64,000 nucleotides of DNA, from positions 930,001 to 994,000 of the forward strand of contig NZ_VOPH01000001.1 of assembly GCF_009765275.1 (NCBI RefSeq). The letters are read 5' to 3'. Origin of the DNA: Chachezhania sediminis (lineage in GTDB: Bacteria > Pseudomonadota > Alphaproteobacteria > Rhodobacterales > Rhodobacteraceae). Below are positions 35,849 through 45,504 of this stretch, in pieces; the first letter of the stretch is position 1; each line of letters begins with the position of its first letter. The notes below the pieces were generated by a model. The model had not been told where the DNA came from. It made no database searches and saw only the letters and a list, made by a program, of their open reading frames with translations. The position numbers and the translations under genes are program-made.

Positions 35849-37036
35849 TCAGCGCAGCGGGTCCGTCCGGTAAAGCTTCACCTTCAGCCCGCCATGGGGC
35901 ACCGGCGGGCCGGGGGGCAGGAACGGCAGGCCCGTGGACTTGGCCAGCCCGCCATCCGACGTCACGATGCCCACGCGCCAGCCCTTGAAGCGGGTCCGCA
36001 GCACCTCGCCCAGCGCGCCGTGCAGGCCGAAAAGCAACTTGCGATTGCCGATCCGGGTGCCATAGGGCGGGTTCACCATCACCAGTCCCGGCGGCCCGCC
36101 GGGCGCCGCGATATCGCTGAAGGCGGCGTTCCGGAATTCCGTCACCGCATCGACGCCCGCCCTTTCGGCATTGGCGATACTCATCTTCACGGCGCCTGCA
36201 TCCCGGTCGGAACCATGGAAGCGCAGGCCTTCGGGCAGTGCCCTGGGCCTCACAGCAGCCCTCATCGCGTCCCAGGCGGCGGGATCGAAGCCCGCCAGCC
36301 GTTCGAAGGCAAAGCCGCGGCTGCGTCCGGGGGCCAGGCCCAGCGCGATCTCGGCCGCCTCGATCACGAATGTGCCCGACCCGCACATCGGGTCCAGCAC
36401 CGGTTCCGTCCCGGTGTAGCCGCATTGCGCCAGAAACAGCGCCGCCAACGTTTCCCGCATGGGCGCCTTGCCGACGGCCGGCTTGTGGCCGCGCTTGTGC
36501 AGCCCCTCGCCAGAGGCATCGAGGCTGAGCGTGCACAGATCGTCGTCGATCCGCGCCATCACGCGGACGGGCGCAGGACCGGTTGCCAGCGCGGGCGCAT
36601 CGTCGTCGTCATCGCCGTTCTTGGGACCCTTGGGCTTGGTCTTCGGCCCCTCGATCACCGGGGCGCCCAGCGTTTCCGCGATCGCCCGCGTGATCCGCTG
36701 CGCCGCGGCCCCTGCGTGATAGATGCGAGAGGCATGGCAGGTCGCTTCCACTCGCACCGGCACGTCCGCCCGCAGGACCGACGCCCAGTCGACCTTGCGT
36801 GCCCGCTTGTCCAGTTGCGCCAGGTGCATCGCCCGGAAACTGGCGAAACGCACCAGCACCCGCGTGGCGCCGCGCAGCATCAGGTTGGCGCGCCAGACCT
36901 CGGGCCAGCCCCCGGACGTCACGACGCCCCCCGGCACGACCGCGGGGCCGGCAAAGCCCAGCGCCCGGGCCTCGGCCTGCAGCATGTCTTCCAGCCCGGG
37001 GGCCGCGACCAGAAAGATCTCGAATTCCTGTTCCAT
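35849..37036 (-). CDS. THUMP-domain class I RNA methyltransferase (RlmL/YpsC type)
   Basis: A 395-residue SAM-dependent methyltransferase likely to make N2-methylguanosine in rRNA. The N-terminal THUMP part starts EIFLVAAPGLEDMLQAEARALGF. SAM-binding motif I is DPMCGSGTFVIEAAEIALGLAPG near residue 240, and the NPPY catalytic motif is VNPPYGTRIG near residue 325. The Asp-rich linker GPKNGDDDDDAP around residue 155 is unusual in the family. The ATG at 37036 is chosen because MEQEFEIFLVA is the usual start; an extended frame to 37201 is antisense noise from the amidase. Confidence 0.9.
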   Translation of the reverse strand: MEQEFEIFLVAAPGLEDMLQAEARALGFAGPAVVPGGVVTSGGWPEVWRANLMLRGATRVLVRFASFRAMHLAQLDKRARKVDWASVLRADVPVRVEATCHASRIYHAGAAAQRITRAIAETLGAPVIEGPKTKPKGPKNGDDDDDAPALATGPAPVRVMARIDDDLCTLSLDASGEGLHKRGHKPAVGKAPMRETLAALFLAQCGYTGTEPVLDPMCGSGTFVIEAAEIALGLAPGRSRGFAFERLAGFDPAAWDAMRAAVRPRALPEGLRFHGSDRDAGAVKMSIANAERAGVDAVTEFRNAAFSDIAAPGGPPGLVMVNPPYGTRIGNRKLLFGLHGALGEVLRTRFKGWRVGIVTSDGGLAKSTGLPFLPPGPPVPHGGLKVKLYRTDPLR

Positions 37037-37079
37037 GATGCCCTCTACCCTGCCTTTGCGGCAGGGGCGAGAGGCTTGG

Positions 37080-38468
37080 TCAGGGCGTGCAGATGACGGG
37101 CACCTCGCCTGCGGCCTCCAGCACAGCGCCGGCCTCCAGCAGGATGTCTTCGCGGAAGCGTTCGGCCAGAAGCTGGACCCCCACCGGCGCGGTGCCGGCA
37201 AAACCCGTGGCCACCGTCAGCCCCGGAAAGGCCAGGGCCGGCACGCCGCGCTGGACCAGTTGCGCCTCGTAGACCTGGGCAAAGGTCCCTTCGGACGCCA
37301 CGTCCAGTTGCTGGGCAAAGGGCAGCATCCCCGACACGGGGCACAGAACCACGGGCCAGGTCTGGAAGAACATCTGCCATTCCCGCATGATCCGCGACCG
37401 CGCCTGCATTCCCAGCTGCACCCGGTCCAGGTCGATCGGCCCCAGGCGCTTCATCATCTGGTTCAGGACAAAAAGCGAATCCGCCTCGGCCTCGGCCTCG
37501 TACGCCGCCAGGGCGGCCTTGCTGTCGGCCATCCACAAAAGCGCGTCGATCTCGGCCGCCTCGCGCATTGGCGGGGCGTCCACCTCCTCCACCGTCCAGC
37601 CGGCATCGCGGAACTTTGCCGCGGCATCGTCCAGCGCGGCCACGACCTCCGGCACAACGGGCATGCCGTCGGGCGCCGGAACCAGCGCCACCCGCTTTTC
37701 GAACGCCGGACCGTTCAGCGGCATGGCGACGTGGTGCGGATCGCGCGGATCCGGCGCGGCCATGGCCGCGAAGCTCAGCGCGATGTCGTCCATGGTGCGC
37801 GCAATCGGGCCCGAGACGGCCATAAGCTGGGCGCCCATGAACCTGTCCTTGCCGGAAAAGTTGTGCGCCGGAACCCGTCCGATGGACGGGCGCAGCCCGT
37901 GCAGGCCGCAGGCATAGGCCGGATAGCGGACCGACCCGGCAATATCCGTGCCATGCCCCACCGCGCATTGCCCCGCGGCGACCGAGGCCGCCGCCCCTCC
38001 CGACGAGCCGCCCGGCGTCAGGCTCTTGTCCCGCGGGTTCAGCGTCTGGCCATGCAGGTCGTTCTTGGTGAACCAGCGCAGCGAAAAGGCCGGCGTATTG
38101 GTCCGCCCCACAATGACCGCACCGGCCTTGCGCAGATTCGACACCACGGGGCTGTCCTCTTCCGCGATCAGGTCCTTCTGGATCTTCAGACCGTTGGTCG
38201 AGGCATGGCCCTTCTGGTCCGAGATCACCTTGATCGTCACCGGCACGCCCGCCATCGGGCCCGGATCGCCCCCCTTGGCCAACAGCGCATCGACAGCCGC
38301 GGCCTCGGCCACGGATTCCTCGGGGAAAATATCTACAATTGCATTGATTGCCGGGTTGGTCGCTGCGATCCGGTCCAGGTGCGCCTGCGTCACCTCGACC
38401 GCGGTGACGGCGCCGCTTCGCACCATTTCCGCAAGTTCCACCGCCGAACGGCTGTAAAGTTCCGTCAT
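37080..38468 (-). CDS. Amidase signature family hydrolase
   Basis: A 462-residue hydrolase with the complete Ser-cisSer-Lys triad: K80 in GVPVTIKVISDQKG, S155 in TPGGSSGGAAAS and S179 in DIAGSVRYPAY. The 24-residue spacing between the two serines equals that of other amidase-signature enzymes. The substrate is not evident: it could be an amide, or a urea-type or peptide amide. The usual GatA sequence context is absent, so it is not the tRNA amidotransferase. It is upstream of the methyltransferase gene by 43 bases and divergent from the PAS protein gene. Confidence 0.88.
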   Translation of the reverse strand: MTELYSRSAVELAEMVRSGAVTAVEVTQAHLDRIAATNPAINAIVDIFPEESVAEAAAVDALLAKGGDPGPMAGVPVTIKVISDQKGHASTNGLKIQKDLIAEEDSPVVSNLRKAGAVIVGRTNTPAFSLRWFTKNDLHGQTLNPRDKSLTPGGSSGGAAASVAAGQCAVGHGTDIAGSVRYPAYACGLHGLRPSIGRVPAHNFSGKDRFMGAQLMAVSGPIARTMDDIALSFAAMAAPDPRDPHHVAMPLNGPAFEKRVALVPAPDGMPVVPEVVAALDDAAAKFRDAGWTVEEVDAPPMREAAEIDALLWMADSKAALAAYEAEAEADSLFVLNQMMKRLGPIDLDRVQLGMQARSRIMREWQMFFQTWPVVLCPVSGMLPFAQQLDVASEGTFAQVYEAQLVQRGVPALAFPGLTVATGFAGTAPVGVQLLAERFREDILLEAGAVLEAAGEVPVICTP

Positions 38469-38674
38469 CTGCCCGCCTCTGCGCCACTACCTCACCGGTG
38501 ATAACCGAGCGTTCAGCCGCCGCACAAGGCATAGCGGTCCGGTGGCCGGATTAAACAGACCGTCAAGACTTAGCTGCTAGAGCCTTCGAACGGGTCCGAC
38601 CGGATACACCGCCCGCACGACTGCGGAGCGACCGTTCGGGATGCCAGAGTGACATGCCAAGATGGAGGCACGCG

Positions 38675-39916
38675 ATGGAGGATTTCAGTTCGGTCCAGGT
38701 GACCGACGGACATCAGGCCGGTATGGCCGCCCCCTTTGCGCCACATCAGATCATCTACTCCCGGTCGGATGAACGGGGGGTCATACTGTTCGGAAACGCC
38801 ACCTTCCAGGAGATCTCGGAATACTCCTGGGCAGAGCTGCGGGGCGCTCCGCACAAGATCATCCGCCACCCGGACATGCCCCGGGGCATCTTCTGGATCA
38901 TGTGGGACCGGTTGACGCGCGGCCTGCCGGTGGTGGCCTATGTCAAGAACCGGACCCGGTCGGGGCGGTATTACTGGGCGCTGGCCTATGTCTCGCCCTG
39001 CCCGGGCGGCTACCTGTCGATCCGGATCCGACCCGACGACGACCTGCGCGCCACGATGGAGGCAGAGTACAGCGCGCTTCTTGCGCGGGAGGAGACGCAG
39101 AACCTGAAACCAGAGCGCAGCGCCGAGGCGTTTCTGGCGCGGCTGAAGGAACTGGGTCACATCGATTACGAAGCCTTCATGCGCACCGCCCTGACCCAGG
39201 AACTGAAGGCCCGGACGTCGCGCCTGGGCCGGACTGACCGAATCCGCGCCAATGCGCTGGACGGGATATTGGAGCTGTCGCAACAGGCGGACGATTATGT
39301 CCAGCGCATGGCCGCGGGCTTCCGCAACATCCGCGCGGAACCCATCAACATGCGCATCCTGTCCAACAGGATGGAAGACGGCGGCGCGGCGATCAGCTCG
39401 ATCTCGCAGAACTACGAGGTGATGGCCGCCGACATGGGCCAGGACCTTGCGTCGCTGGATACCGGTGACGGTGAAACCTTCGGCCAGATCCGGAGCGCGG
39501 TCACCGAAGGCCATTTTGCTCTGCACGCCGCCGAAATCGCAATGGAAGCGGCGCTCGAGATGACGACCCACCGCGAGGCGCTTGCCGGCCACGGGGTCGA
39601 CATCGACGCCGAGCTGGCGCTGATCCACCAATTTGCGGCCCTGACCCAGCATCGGTCGGTCGACTCGCTGAAACTGATCGCGGGTCATGCCGAGCGTCTA
39701 AGCGAGACCTGCCGCCGGCTGCGGCGGCGGATCAACGGTCTGGACGTCGTGAAACTGATGTGCCGCGTCGAAAGCGGCCGGCTGGAAAACCCCGATGCGG
39801 CCCTGACCGGCATCATCGACCGGCTGGCGAAATTCCACCTGGAGATCGACAGGAACCTGGTCAAGCTGGGCCGCTGCGCCGGCGGCATGACCAGGAACGT
39901 CAAGTCCTGCCGCTGA
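38675..39916 (+). CDS. Cytoplasmic PAS (Aer-type) protein
   Basis: A 413-residue soluble protein. Residues about 20-135 form a PAS domain of Aer type: VILFGNATFQEISEYSWAELRGAPHKIIRHPDMPRGIFWIMWDRL, followed by VAYVKNRTRSGRYYWALAYVSP. The remaining 270 residues are helical and poorly recognisable; there is no HAMP or membrane segment, and no methyl-accepting domain. It may sense redox or a ligand and act through protein contact. The ATG at 38675 has GGAGG seven bases upstream. It lies 114 bases before a periplasmic PDC protein, then an MCP and cheD, so a chemosensory role is inferred from context. Confidence 0.8.
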   Translation: MEDFSSVQVTDGHQAGMAAPFAPHQIIYSRSDERGVILFGNATFQEISEYSWAELRGAPHKIIRHPDMPRGIFWIMWDRLTRGLPVVAYVKNRTRSGRYYWALAYVSPCPGGYLSIRIRPDDDLRATMEAEYSALLAREETQNLKPERSAEAFLARLKELGHIDYEAFMRTALTQELKARTSRLGRTDRIRANALDGILELSQQADDYVQRMAAGFRNIRAEPINMRILSNRMEDGGAAISSISQNYEVMAADMGQDLASLDTGDGETFGQIRSAVTEGHFALHAAEIAMEAALEMTTHREALAGHGVDIDAELALIHQFAALTQHRSVDSLKLIAGHAERLSETCRRLRRRINGLDVVKLMCRVESGRLENPDAALTGIIDRLAKFHLEIDRNLVKLGRCAGGMTRNVKSCR

Positions 39917-40030
39917 AATCGCCCGGCCCCCTCGCCCCTACAGTGTTTGTTAATTCCGCTGTGTCAGGGTCCCCACAGATTGAGCCGTGCGACGCTGCTT
40001 CGCTTGCACGCCCCAAACGAAGGAAATCGA

Positions 40031-40621
40031 ATGAGACTCTTCAACCGAATTGCCAAGGCCGGCGCCGTTGCGCTGCTGACCCTCCCGATAGCGACTGCGT
40101 CCGGCGCCGACGATTTCACCGGCATCCTGACGGAACTGGGCAACACGGCCATCCGTGACCTTGCCAACGATCCCCAGGTGATCTCGGCCGTCCAAACCCA
40201 GAACCTGACGACCTACGGTTACGATCAGTCACAGATCGATGCACTGGACACCAAATGGGCCAACCAGACGGCGATCAACGGTCCGATGGTCGCGGAAACG
40301 CTGGGCAACCCCCTGTCGCAGCACCTGCTCGCCGTGGTCGAGGACAATCGTGGCCTCTTTGCCGAAGTCTTCGTAACCGATCACCTCGGCCTGAATGTCG
40401 GGCAAAGCCACGTCACCTCGGACTACTGGCAGGGCGACGAACCGAAATGGGACGTCCCCATGCATACCGACGACATCCATATCGGCGAAATCAACTTCGA
40501 CGATTCGTCGCAAAGCTATGTCGCTCATGTCAGTCACCCGATCCACGACCCGGACACCGGCAGCCTGATCGGCGTCATCGTGGTCGGCGTGAACGTCGAA
40601 GTCCTGGCTGACCTCCAATAA
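40031..40621 (+). CDS. Secreted single PDC/Cache-like sensor protein
   Basis: A 196-residue protein with a Sec signal peptide (MRLFNRIAKAGAVALLTLPIATASGA) and no transmembrane helix after it. The mature part resembles a PDC/Cache ligand-binding domain: TGILTELGNTAIRDLANDPQVISAV, then LAVVEDNRGLFAEVFVTDHLGLNVG and SQSYVAHVSHPIHDPDTGSLIGVIVVGVNVEVL, the classical strand set with a D(x)LG turn. Normally such domains are the extracellular part of chemoreceptors. Here one is made as a free periplasmic protein, 21 bases upstream of an MCP gene and with AAGGAAA before its ATG, so it may be an accessory binding protein for that receptor. Confidence 0.82.
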   Translation: MRLFNRIAKAGAVALLTLPIATASGADDFTGILTELGNTAIRDLANDPQVISAVQTQNLTTYGYDQSQIDALDTKWANQTAINGPMVAETLGNPLSQHLLAVVEDNRGLFAEVFVTDHLGLNVGQSHVTSDYWQGDEPKWDVPMHTDDIHIGEINFDDSSQSYVAHVSHPIHDPDTGSLIGVIVVGVNVEVLADLQ

Positions 40622-40642
40622 CTGCAACCGGCGGAGCGTGAT

Positions 40643-42496
40643 ATGGAAAACACCGCAGCAGGCCGCCTGGTCGGCACCCTTATGAAGCGACCTAAGATTT
40701 CCGGTGTCGGCCTTCGGTTCAAGCTGGCCTCGATTGTGGTGCTGGGCTTCTTTCTGTCCTTTGCCATCGTGGCCTGGCTGAATTTCTCCAGCCAGTCCCG
40801 CCAGATGGAAAGCTTCGCCGCCGAGACGACGCGGGCGCTGACCGGCCAGCTGGGCCAGCAAATGGCCGCCTCGCTGAAGTTCCAGCGGACGGAACGGCTG
40901 CGCGACATCTATGACACCGTGCTAAAGAACAAGAAGATCCACCTACAGGATATCGTCGTCCTGGATTCCGAAGGTGCCGTCGTAGATCAGTTGAAAGAAA
41001 CCGGCAGCAACGTCTCCGAACTGGTGGCCCTGGGACGCAAAGTGCTCAATTCGGGCGAAGCTGAGGTCGTCCAGGACAACGGGCTGATTCAGGTTGCGCA
41101 GACCGTCCGCACAGGCAAGGACAACGAGACCGTGGGCGCCGTCGTGATCCTGTGGGACCTGACCTACGAAATGGGCCTGCTCCTCCGAAACTCGATGATC
41201 GCATTGGGCGTGGCGTCGATCGCCATGCTGGCCGGCCTGGGCGGGATCATGTTGTCCATCGGCAAGATGGTTAGCGGGCCGCTGCTGCGGGTGACCAATG
41301 CCATCGAACGGATTGCCGATGGCGACTATGTCACCGCCGTGCCGGACATAGAGCGTACGGACGAGATCGGGCGCATCTCCCGCCATCTGAGCGCCTTCCG
41401 CGACCGCCTGGCCGAGGAAGAACGGGCACGGGCAGAACGGGCCGCCAGCGAGGCACGCAAGCACGATCTGTTCGATCACCTCAGCGCCTGCCTGGGCCAG
41501 GTTTCGGAAGGCGATCTGTCGCCCCGCGTGGACGTGGCGATGTCCGATGGCCTTGGCGACAGCTATCGCCAGGTCTGCTACGACCTGAACACCCTGCTGG
41601 AAAACTTCAGCGACGTGATGCTGACGGTGGTCGGTACGGCCGAAAGCGTGCGGGCCAGCGCCATCGAAATCAGCCAGGTGGCCGACGCACAGTCGCAACG
41701 GTCCGAAGCGCAGGCCTCGACCCTGGAAGAATCGGCGGCAGCCCTGGATGAACTGACCAACAGCGTAAAGTCCGCCGCGGTCCACGCCGCCGAGGCCGAC
41801 AATGCAGTGGCAGAGAACCGGCGCCAGGCCGAGGCGAGCGGCGACATCGTCCGCAATGCCATTGCGGCAATGAAGCAGATCGAGGAATCGTCCAGCCAGA
41901 TCACCCAGATCATCGGCGTGATCGACGACATCGCGTTCCAGACCAACCTGCTGGCCCTGAACGCAGGCGTCGAGGCGGCGCGGGCCGGCGAATCTGGTCG
42001 GGGCTTCGCGGTCGTCGCCTCGGAAGTGCGGGCCCTGGCCCAACGTGCCTCGGAATCCGCGCGCGAGATCAAGGACCTGATTTCGAAGAGCGGTCAGCAA
42101 GTGAACGAGGGCGGCATGCTGGTCAGCGAGACCGGAGATGCCCTGGCCGAGATCATCAACCGGATCCGCAAGGTGTCGGAACTGGTCTCGAACATCGCCG
42201 CATCGATGCGCGAACAGTCCACGGGCCTCGAGGAGATCAACTCCGGCATCAACGAACTGGACAAGGTGACCCAGCAGAACGCCGCCGTGATCGAGGAAAC
42301 CTCGGCCGCCAGCCAGGCGCTGTCGAAGGAAGCCGAACGCCTGAGCAGCACGCTGGACCGGTTCCGTCTCGGCGGCGACAAGCCTGTGGCTGCGGCCGCG
42401 GCCCCCGTCTCTGCCTTCAAATCGAGCGCGGGCGGCGGTGCGTCGTCCAGGGGATCCGCGGCGATCAGCCACGATGCGGGCTGGCAGGACTATTGA
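40643..42496 (+). CDS. Methyl-accepting chemotaxis protein
   Basis: A 617-residue chemoreceptor. TM1 spans about residues 29-47 and TM2 about 184-206, giving a periplasmic domain of about 135 residues ([17 protein letters not shown], a Cache-like segment). A HAMP domain follows (about 207-260: [19 protein letters not shown]), then the long coiled coil with the conserved hairpin tip [43 protein letters not shown] near residues 430-475. The C-terminus GWQDY, after an Ala/Ser linker, resembles the pentapeptide tether that docks CheR/CheB. It follows the PDC gene by 21 bases; cheD is 198 bases downstream. No cheA, cheW, cheR or cheB is in the window. Confidence 0.95.
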   Translation: MENTAAGRLVGTLMKRPKISGVGLRFKLASIVVLGFFLSFAIVAWLNFSSQSRQMESFAAETTRALTGQLGQQMAASLKFQRTERLRDIYDTVLKNKKIHLQDIVVLDSEGAVVDQLKETGSNVSELVALGRKVLNSGEAEVVQDNGLIQVAQTVRTGKDNETVGAVVILWDLTYEMGLLLRNSMIALGVASIAMLAGLGGIMLSIGKMVSGPLLRVTNAIERIADGDYVTAVPDIERTDEIGRISRHLSAFRDRLAEEERARAERAASEARKHDLFDHLSACLGQVSEGDLSPRVDVAMSDGLGDSYRQVCYDLNTLLENFSDVMLTVVGTAESVRASAIEISQVADAQSQRSEAQASTLEESAAALDELTNSVKSAAVHAAEADNAVAENRRQAEASGDIVRNAIAAMKQIEESSSQITQIIGVIDDIAFQTNLLALNAGVEAARAGESGRGFAVVASEVRALAQRASESAREIKDLISKSGQQVNEGGMLVSETGDALAEIINRIRKVSELVSNIAASMREQSTGLEEINSGINELDKVTQQNAAVIEETSAASQALSKEAERLSSTLDRFRLGGDKPVAAAAAPVSAFKSSAGGGASSRGSAAISHDAGWQDY

Positions 42497-42694
42497 CGGC
42501 CCGACAAGGGTCAAGCCCGGCGCGACAGGTATCGCGCCGGTCCGCTCAGCCCGGCGGGGATCCTTCGCCCGGCCCGCAATCCCGTCGGAGACAGCCGGAT
42601 CCAGGCCCCTCATCCGACGCAAGCCAAACCCTGATGGTCCTTCCCGCCATGGCGGCCTTCCCGGACCGGATCGACAACCGAAGCGACGTTTCCG

Positions 42695-43246
42695 ATGATT
42701 GAAAACGGACTCAGAACGATCACGGTCCTTCAGGGCGAATACAAGCTTTCGGCCGAACCTGACGTCGTGCTGGTGACCATCCTGGGATCCTGCATCGCGA
42801 CATGCCTATGGGACGAGGGAGCAGGCGTGGGTGGCATGAACCACTTCCTGCTACCCGGCGATCCGGACGACAAGAACGGCAACCTGCGCTATGGCGTCAA
42901 CTCGATGGAACTGCTGATCAACGCGATGCTGCAAAAGGGTGCCAGGCGCAGCGAGCTGCGGGCCAAGGTTTTTGGCGGCGCCAAGATGACCAAGGGCAGC
43001 AACAGCATCGGCAAGAGCAACTCGGAGTTCGCGTTCTGGTTCCTGGCCGAAGAAGGCATTCACTGCGTCGCCCATTGCGTGGGCGGCACGATGGGCCGCA
43101 AGATCCGGTTCCGCCCCAGTACGGGACAGGTGCAGCGCATGTTCCTTCAGGACGCGATCCCGTCAGAGCCGACGCTGGTGCGCCCCAGCCGGCCCTCTGC
43201 CCCTCCGGCAGCAGCCGGCGCGGGCGACATCACCTTGTTCGACTGA
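42695..43246 (+). CDS. cheD: Chemoreceptor glutamine deamidase CheD
   Basis: Deamidates Gln residues on chemoreceptors. In the 183-residue protein the catalytic Cys is C33 in LGSCIATCLWD and the His is H50 in GGMNHFLLPG, both in the expected positions. KVFGGAKMT follows and the domain ends near residue 155. A Pro/Ala-rich tail (RPSRPSAPPAAAGAGDITLFD) follows the core. It sits just after an MCP gene, which is probably its substrate or a member of the same system. The start ATG at 42695 is weakly supported by ribosome-site sequence. Confidence 0.94.
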   Translation: MIENGLRTITVLQGEYKLSAEPDVVLVTILGSCIATCLWDEGAGVGGMNHFLLPGDPDDKNGNLRYGVNSMELLINAMLQKGARRSELRAKVFGGAKMTKGSNSIGKSNSEFAFWFLAEEGIHCVAHCVGGTMGRKIRFRPSTGQVQRMFLQDAIPSEPTLVRPSRPSAPPAAAGAGDITLFD

Positions 43247-44179
43247 CCGACAGACCGGAACGGCGCGTCCGACACGTTCTGGCGGCGCGCCGGTCGGTGC
43301 GCTGCTTGCCACCAGGACCCAGTCAGCCAATCTGCCGGTCCGCATCGACTGGAGGACTTTCGCCATCTCTGGCCGCGGCCACTTCAACCGCTGCAAGGCG
43401 CTGCAAAAAGAATGGCCTCCCATCGAAACGGGCCAGATAGCAAGACCCGCTGACAGGGCCCGCTCGCAAGGAGGGCGCAGCGCCCGGATGCACGCGTCGT
43501 CCTCGACGGCTCCGCGGCCGGCGATTGCGCAAGTGCCACAGCCGTCGCTGCGACCATCCAGCGGTTGCAATCGGGTCTTGGATCTCTGATCAGAGTCATG
43601 CAGCCTGAGCGGCAGAAGTTGGGGCCGCTGTCCGGGTCATGTGAGTTTGATGGGTAGTCGGTGTGGCCGGATCTGCGCTGCGAGGGCAATCATGACGAGT
43701 GATCCTTATGGGGCCGCCACGCCCGGACGCTGTGCGACCGGGCGACGGTCGTGCCGATTGCGCCGGCACCTAGGCCCCCAGCCCAACCCCCAGGTTCGCC
43801 CATGTCGCGAACCAATTTGCACCGTCCAACAAGATATCATTCGCGGATCCTGGCAGAGCCAGGTCCGACAGTCCTATCCGGGCCCTGCACGCAGCATCGC
43901 CCCCCGCACCTTTGCGGAACGCGCCCCGCGGCGCGCCAAGATGCGCCATGACAGTGCCTTTTACCGTCAGATCCCGATCCGCCCGAACCCGGCCGCATAT
44001 GCGTGCCGCCATCCGGGTGTGGACGTCTTGCGCGGGGCCTTTCGGCGTCTCCGTGCAAAGAACGCTTCGAAATCGAACGCCGCGGCGGTTACAATCGCAA
44101 GACGGGTAACCTTCGCCATCGTAAAGCCATGCGCGCCCAGTTCCAGCAGGGGCCGCGCCATACCAAGGAGAGTTGAGGG
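43247..44179. other. Long gene-free region between cheD and the cytochrome gene
   Basis: 933 bases without a convincing gene on either strand. Open frames are present (for example minus strand 43163-43570 and plus strand 43641-44186) but have no ribosome site, no recognisable motif and a residue mix typical of antisense or random GC-rich DNA. It may hold remnants of lost genes. Confidence 0.5.
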
Positions 44180-45457
44180 ATGCTGAGACTCATATCTGGG
44201 CTGATTTTCCTGGGCGTCGTGGGCCTTCTGGGCTTCGGCGTCTTCATTCTGGTCTGGGGGGTGCCCCGGGCCGAGGAACGCCCCACGCTGACCGCCGCAT
44301 CGGACATCCAGGATGGGCAGTACCTTGTCCAGCTGGGCGACTGCGCGTCCTGCCACACGGCCGAGGGCAAGGCCGACGAACTGGCCGGCGGCTATCCGAT
44401 GGAAACGCCCTTCGGGACGATCTATTCGCCCAACATCACGCCCGACAAGAAGACCGGCATCGGCAACCTGACCTCGGCCGAGTTCTACCAGCTGATCGCC
44501 TATGGCGCGGATTCGATCTGGGCGCCGCTGTACCCGGCGATGCCCTATACCTCGTTCCACAATGTCGACCGCGACGACAGCGACAAGATCTTTGCCTACC
44601 TGCAAAGCCTGAAGCCCGTTGACCGGCCCCAGACCCCGAACGAAATGGGTTTCCCCTTCAACATCCGCCCCGCCATGTTCGGCTGGGATTTCCTGTTCGC
44701 CAGCCGCGAACCGTTCCAGCCAACCGAAGGCAAGGATGACGTCTGGAACCGCGGCAAGTGGATCGTCGAAGGTCTGGGCCATTGCGGCGAATGCCACACG
44801 CCCCGGAACGCCCTGGGTGCGATGAAAACCGGCAAGGACGACGCCCTGTCCGGCGCCGTCCTGGGCGCATTGGAAGCCCCGGACATCCGTCCAGCGGCGC
44901 TGGCGGAACGGGGCTGGACGCGCGAGGATCTGATCATCTTCCTGCAGACCGGGGCCGCACCGCAGGGATCGGCCTTTGGCGAGATGTTCCTGGCAGTCAA
45001 GAACTCCTTCCGCCACATGACCAGTGACGACCTGAAAGCCGTGTCCACCTTCCTGATGGACGTCCCGGCGGACGAACCCACCAAGGGCGAAAAGCTGGTG
45101 GCCGCGATGGGCGACAAGGCCGACCCGAACAAGGCGGGCCAGGCGCTGTTCCTGTCCAATTGTTCGGTGTGCCATGGCGACAAGGGCCAGGGCGTCCAGG
45201 GGGCGGTGCCGGCATTGATGGGGAATTCGACCCTGGGCGAACCCGGCGGACGGAACCTGGTGTCGGTCGTGACCAACGGGATCGAACCACAGCAGGCCGA
45301 CGCCAGCTCCAACGCCTATGGCCAGATGCCGTCCTTCGGCGACCGCTTCTCGCTGGAGCAGATGACGGATCTGGCGAATTTCGTCCGTGCGAACTTTGCC
45401 CCGGACGGCGCCTCGCTGACGCCACTGACACAGGCGGAGGTGGCCGCAAACCAGTAA
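44180..45457 (+). CDS. Membrane-anchored triheme cytochrome c (dehydrogenase cytochrome subunit type)
   Basis: A 425-residue protein with an N-terminal anchor helix (residues about 4-26) and three c-heme sites: C55-C58-H59 (CASCH), C202-C205-H206 (CGECH) and C328-C331-H332 (CSVCH). The spacing and motifs (GYPMETPFGTIYSPNITPDKKTGIG near the first heme) match the triheme cytochrome subunit of membrane-bound alcohol/gluconate/sorbitol dehydrogenases, which passes electrons to ubiquinone. No dehydrogenase subunit is adjacent, so the partner is unknown. AAGGAGAG precedes the ATG. It ends in a strong terminator at 45480-45504. Confidence 0.88.
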   Translation: MLRLISGLIFLGVVGLLGFGVFILVWGVPRAEERPTLTAASDIQDGQYLVQLGDCASCHTAEGKADELAGGYPMETPFGTIYSPNITPDKKTGIGNLTSAEFYQLIAYGADSIWAPLYPAMPYTSFHNVDRDDSDKIFAYLQSLKPVDRPQTPNEMGFPFNIRPAMFGWDFLFASREPFQPTEGKDDVWNRGKWIVEGLGHCGECHTPRNALGAMKTGKDDALSGAVLGALEAPDIRPAALAERGWTREDLIIFLQTGAAPQGSAFGEMFLAVKNSFRHMTSDDLKAVSTFLMDVPADEPTKGEKLVAAMGDKADPNKAGQALFLSNCSVCHGDKGQGVQGAVPALMGNSTLGEPGGRNLVSVVTNGIEPQQADASSNAYGQMPSFGDRFSLEQMTDLANFVRANFAPDGASLTPLTQAEVAANQ

Positions 45458-45479
45458 CCCCTGCCCCATCGGACAGGAC

Positions 45480-45504
45480 CGGCCGCCCCCAGAGGGGGCG
45501 GCCG
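45480..45504 (+). terminator. Rho-independent terminator of the triheme cytochrome gene
   Basis: Eleven-base perfect stem CGGCCGCCCCC/GGGGGCGGCCG with an AGA loop, followed by TTTTCGTTT. It starts 23 bases after the stop. Confidence 0.92.

Noticed and set aside
43641-44186. Open frame before the cytochrome gene
   Set aside because: Arg/Pro/Ser-rich composition, no ribosome site and it overlaps the real start at 44180.
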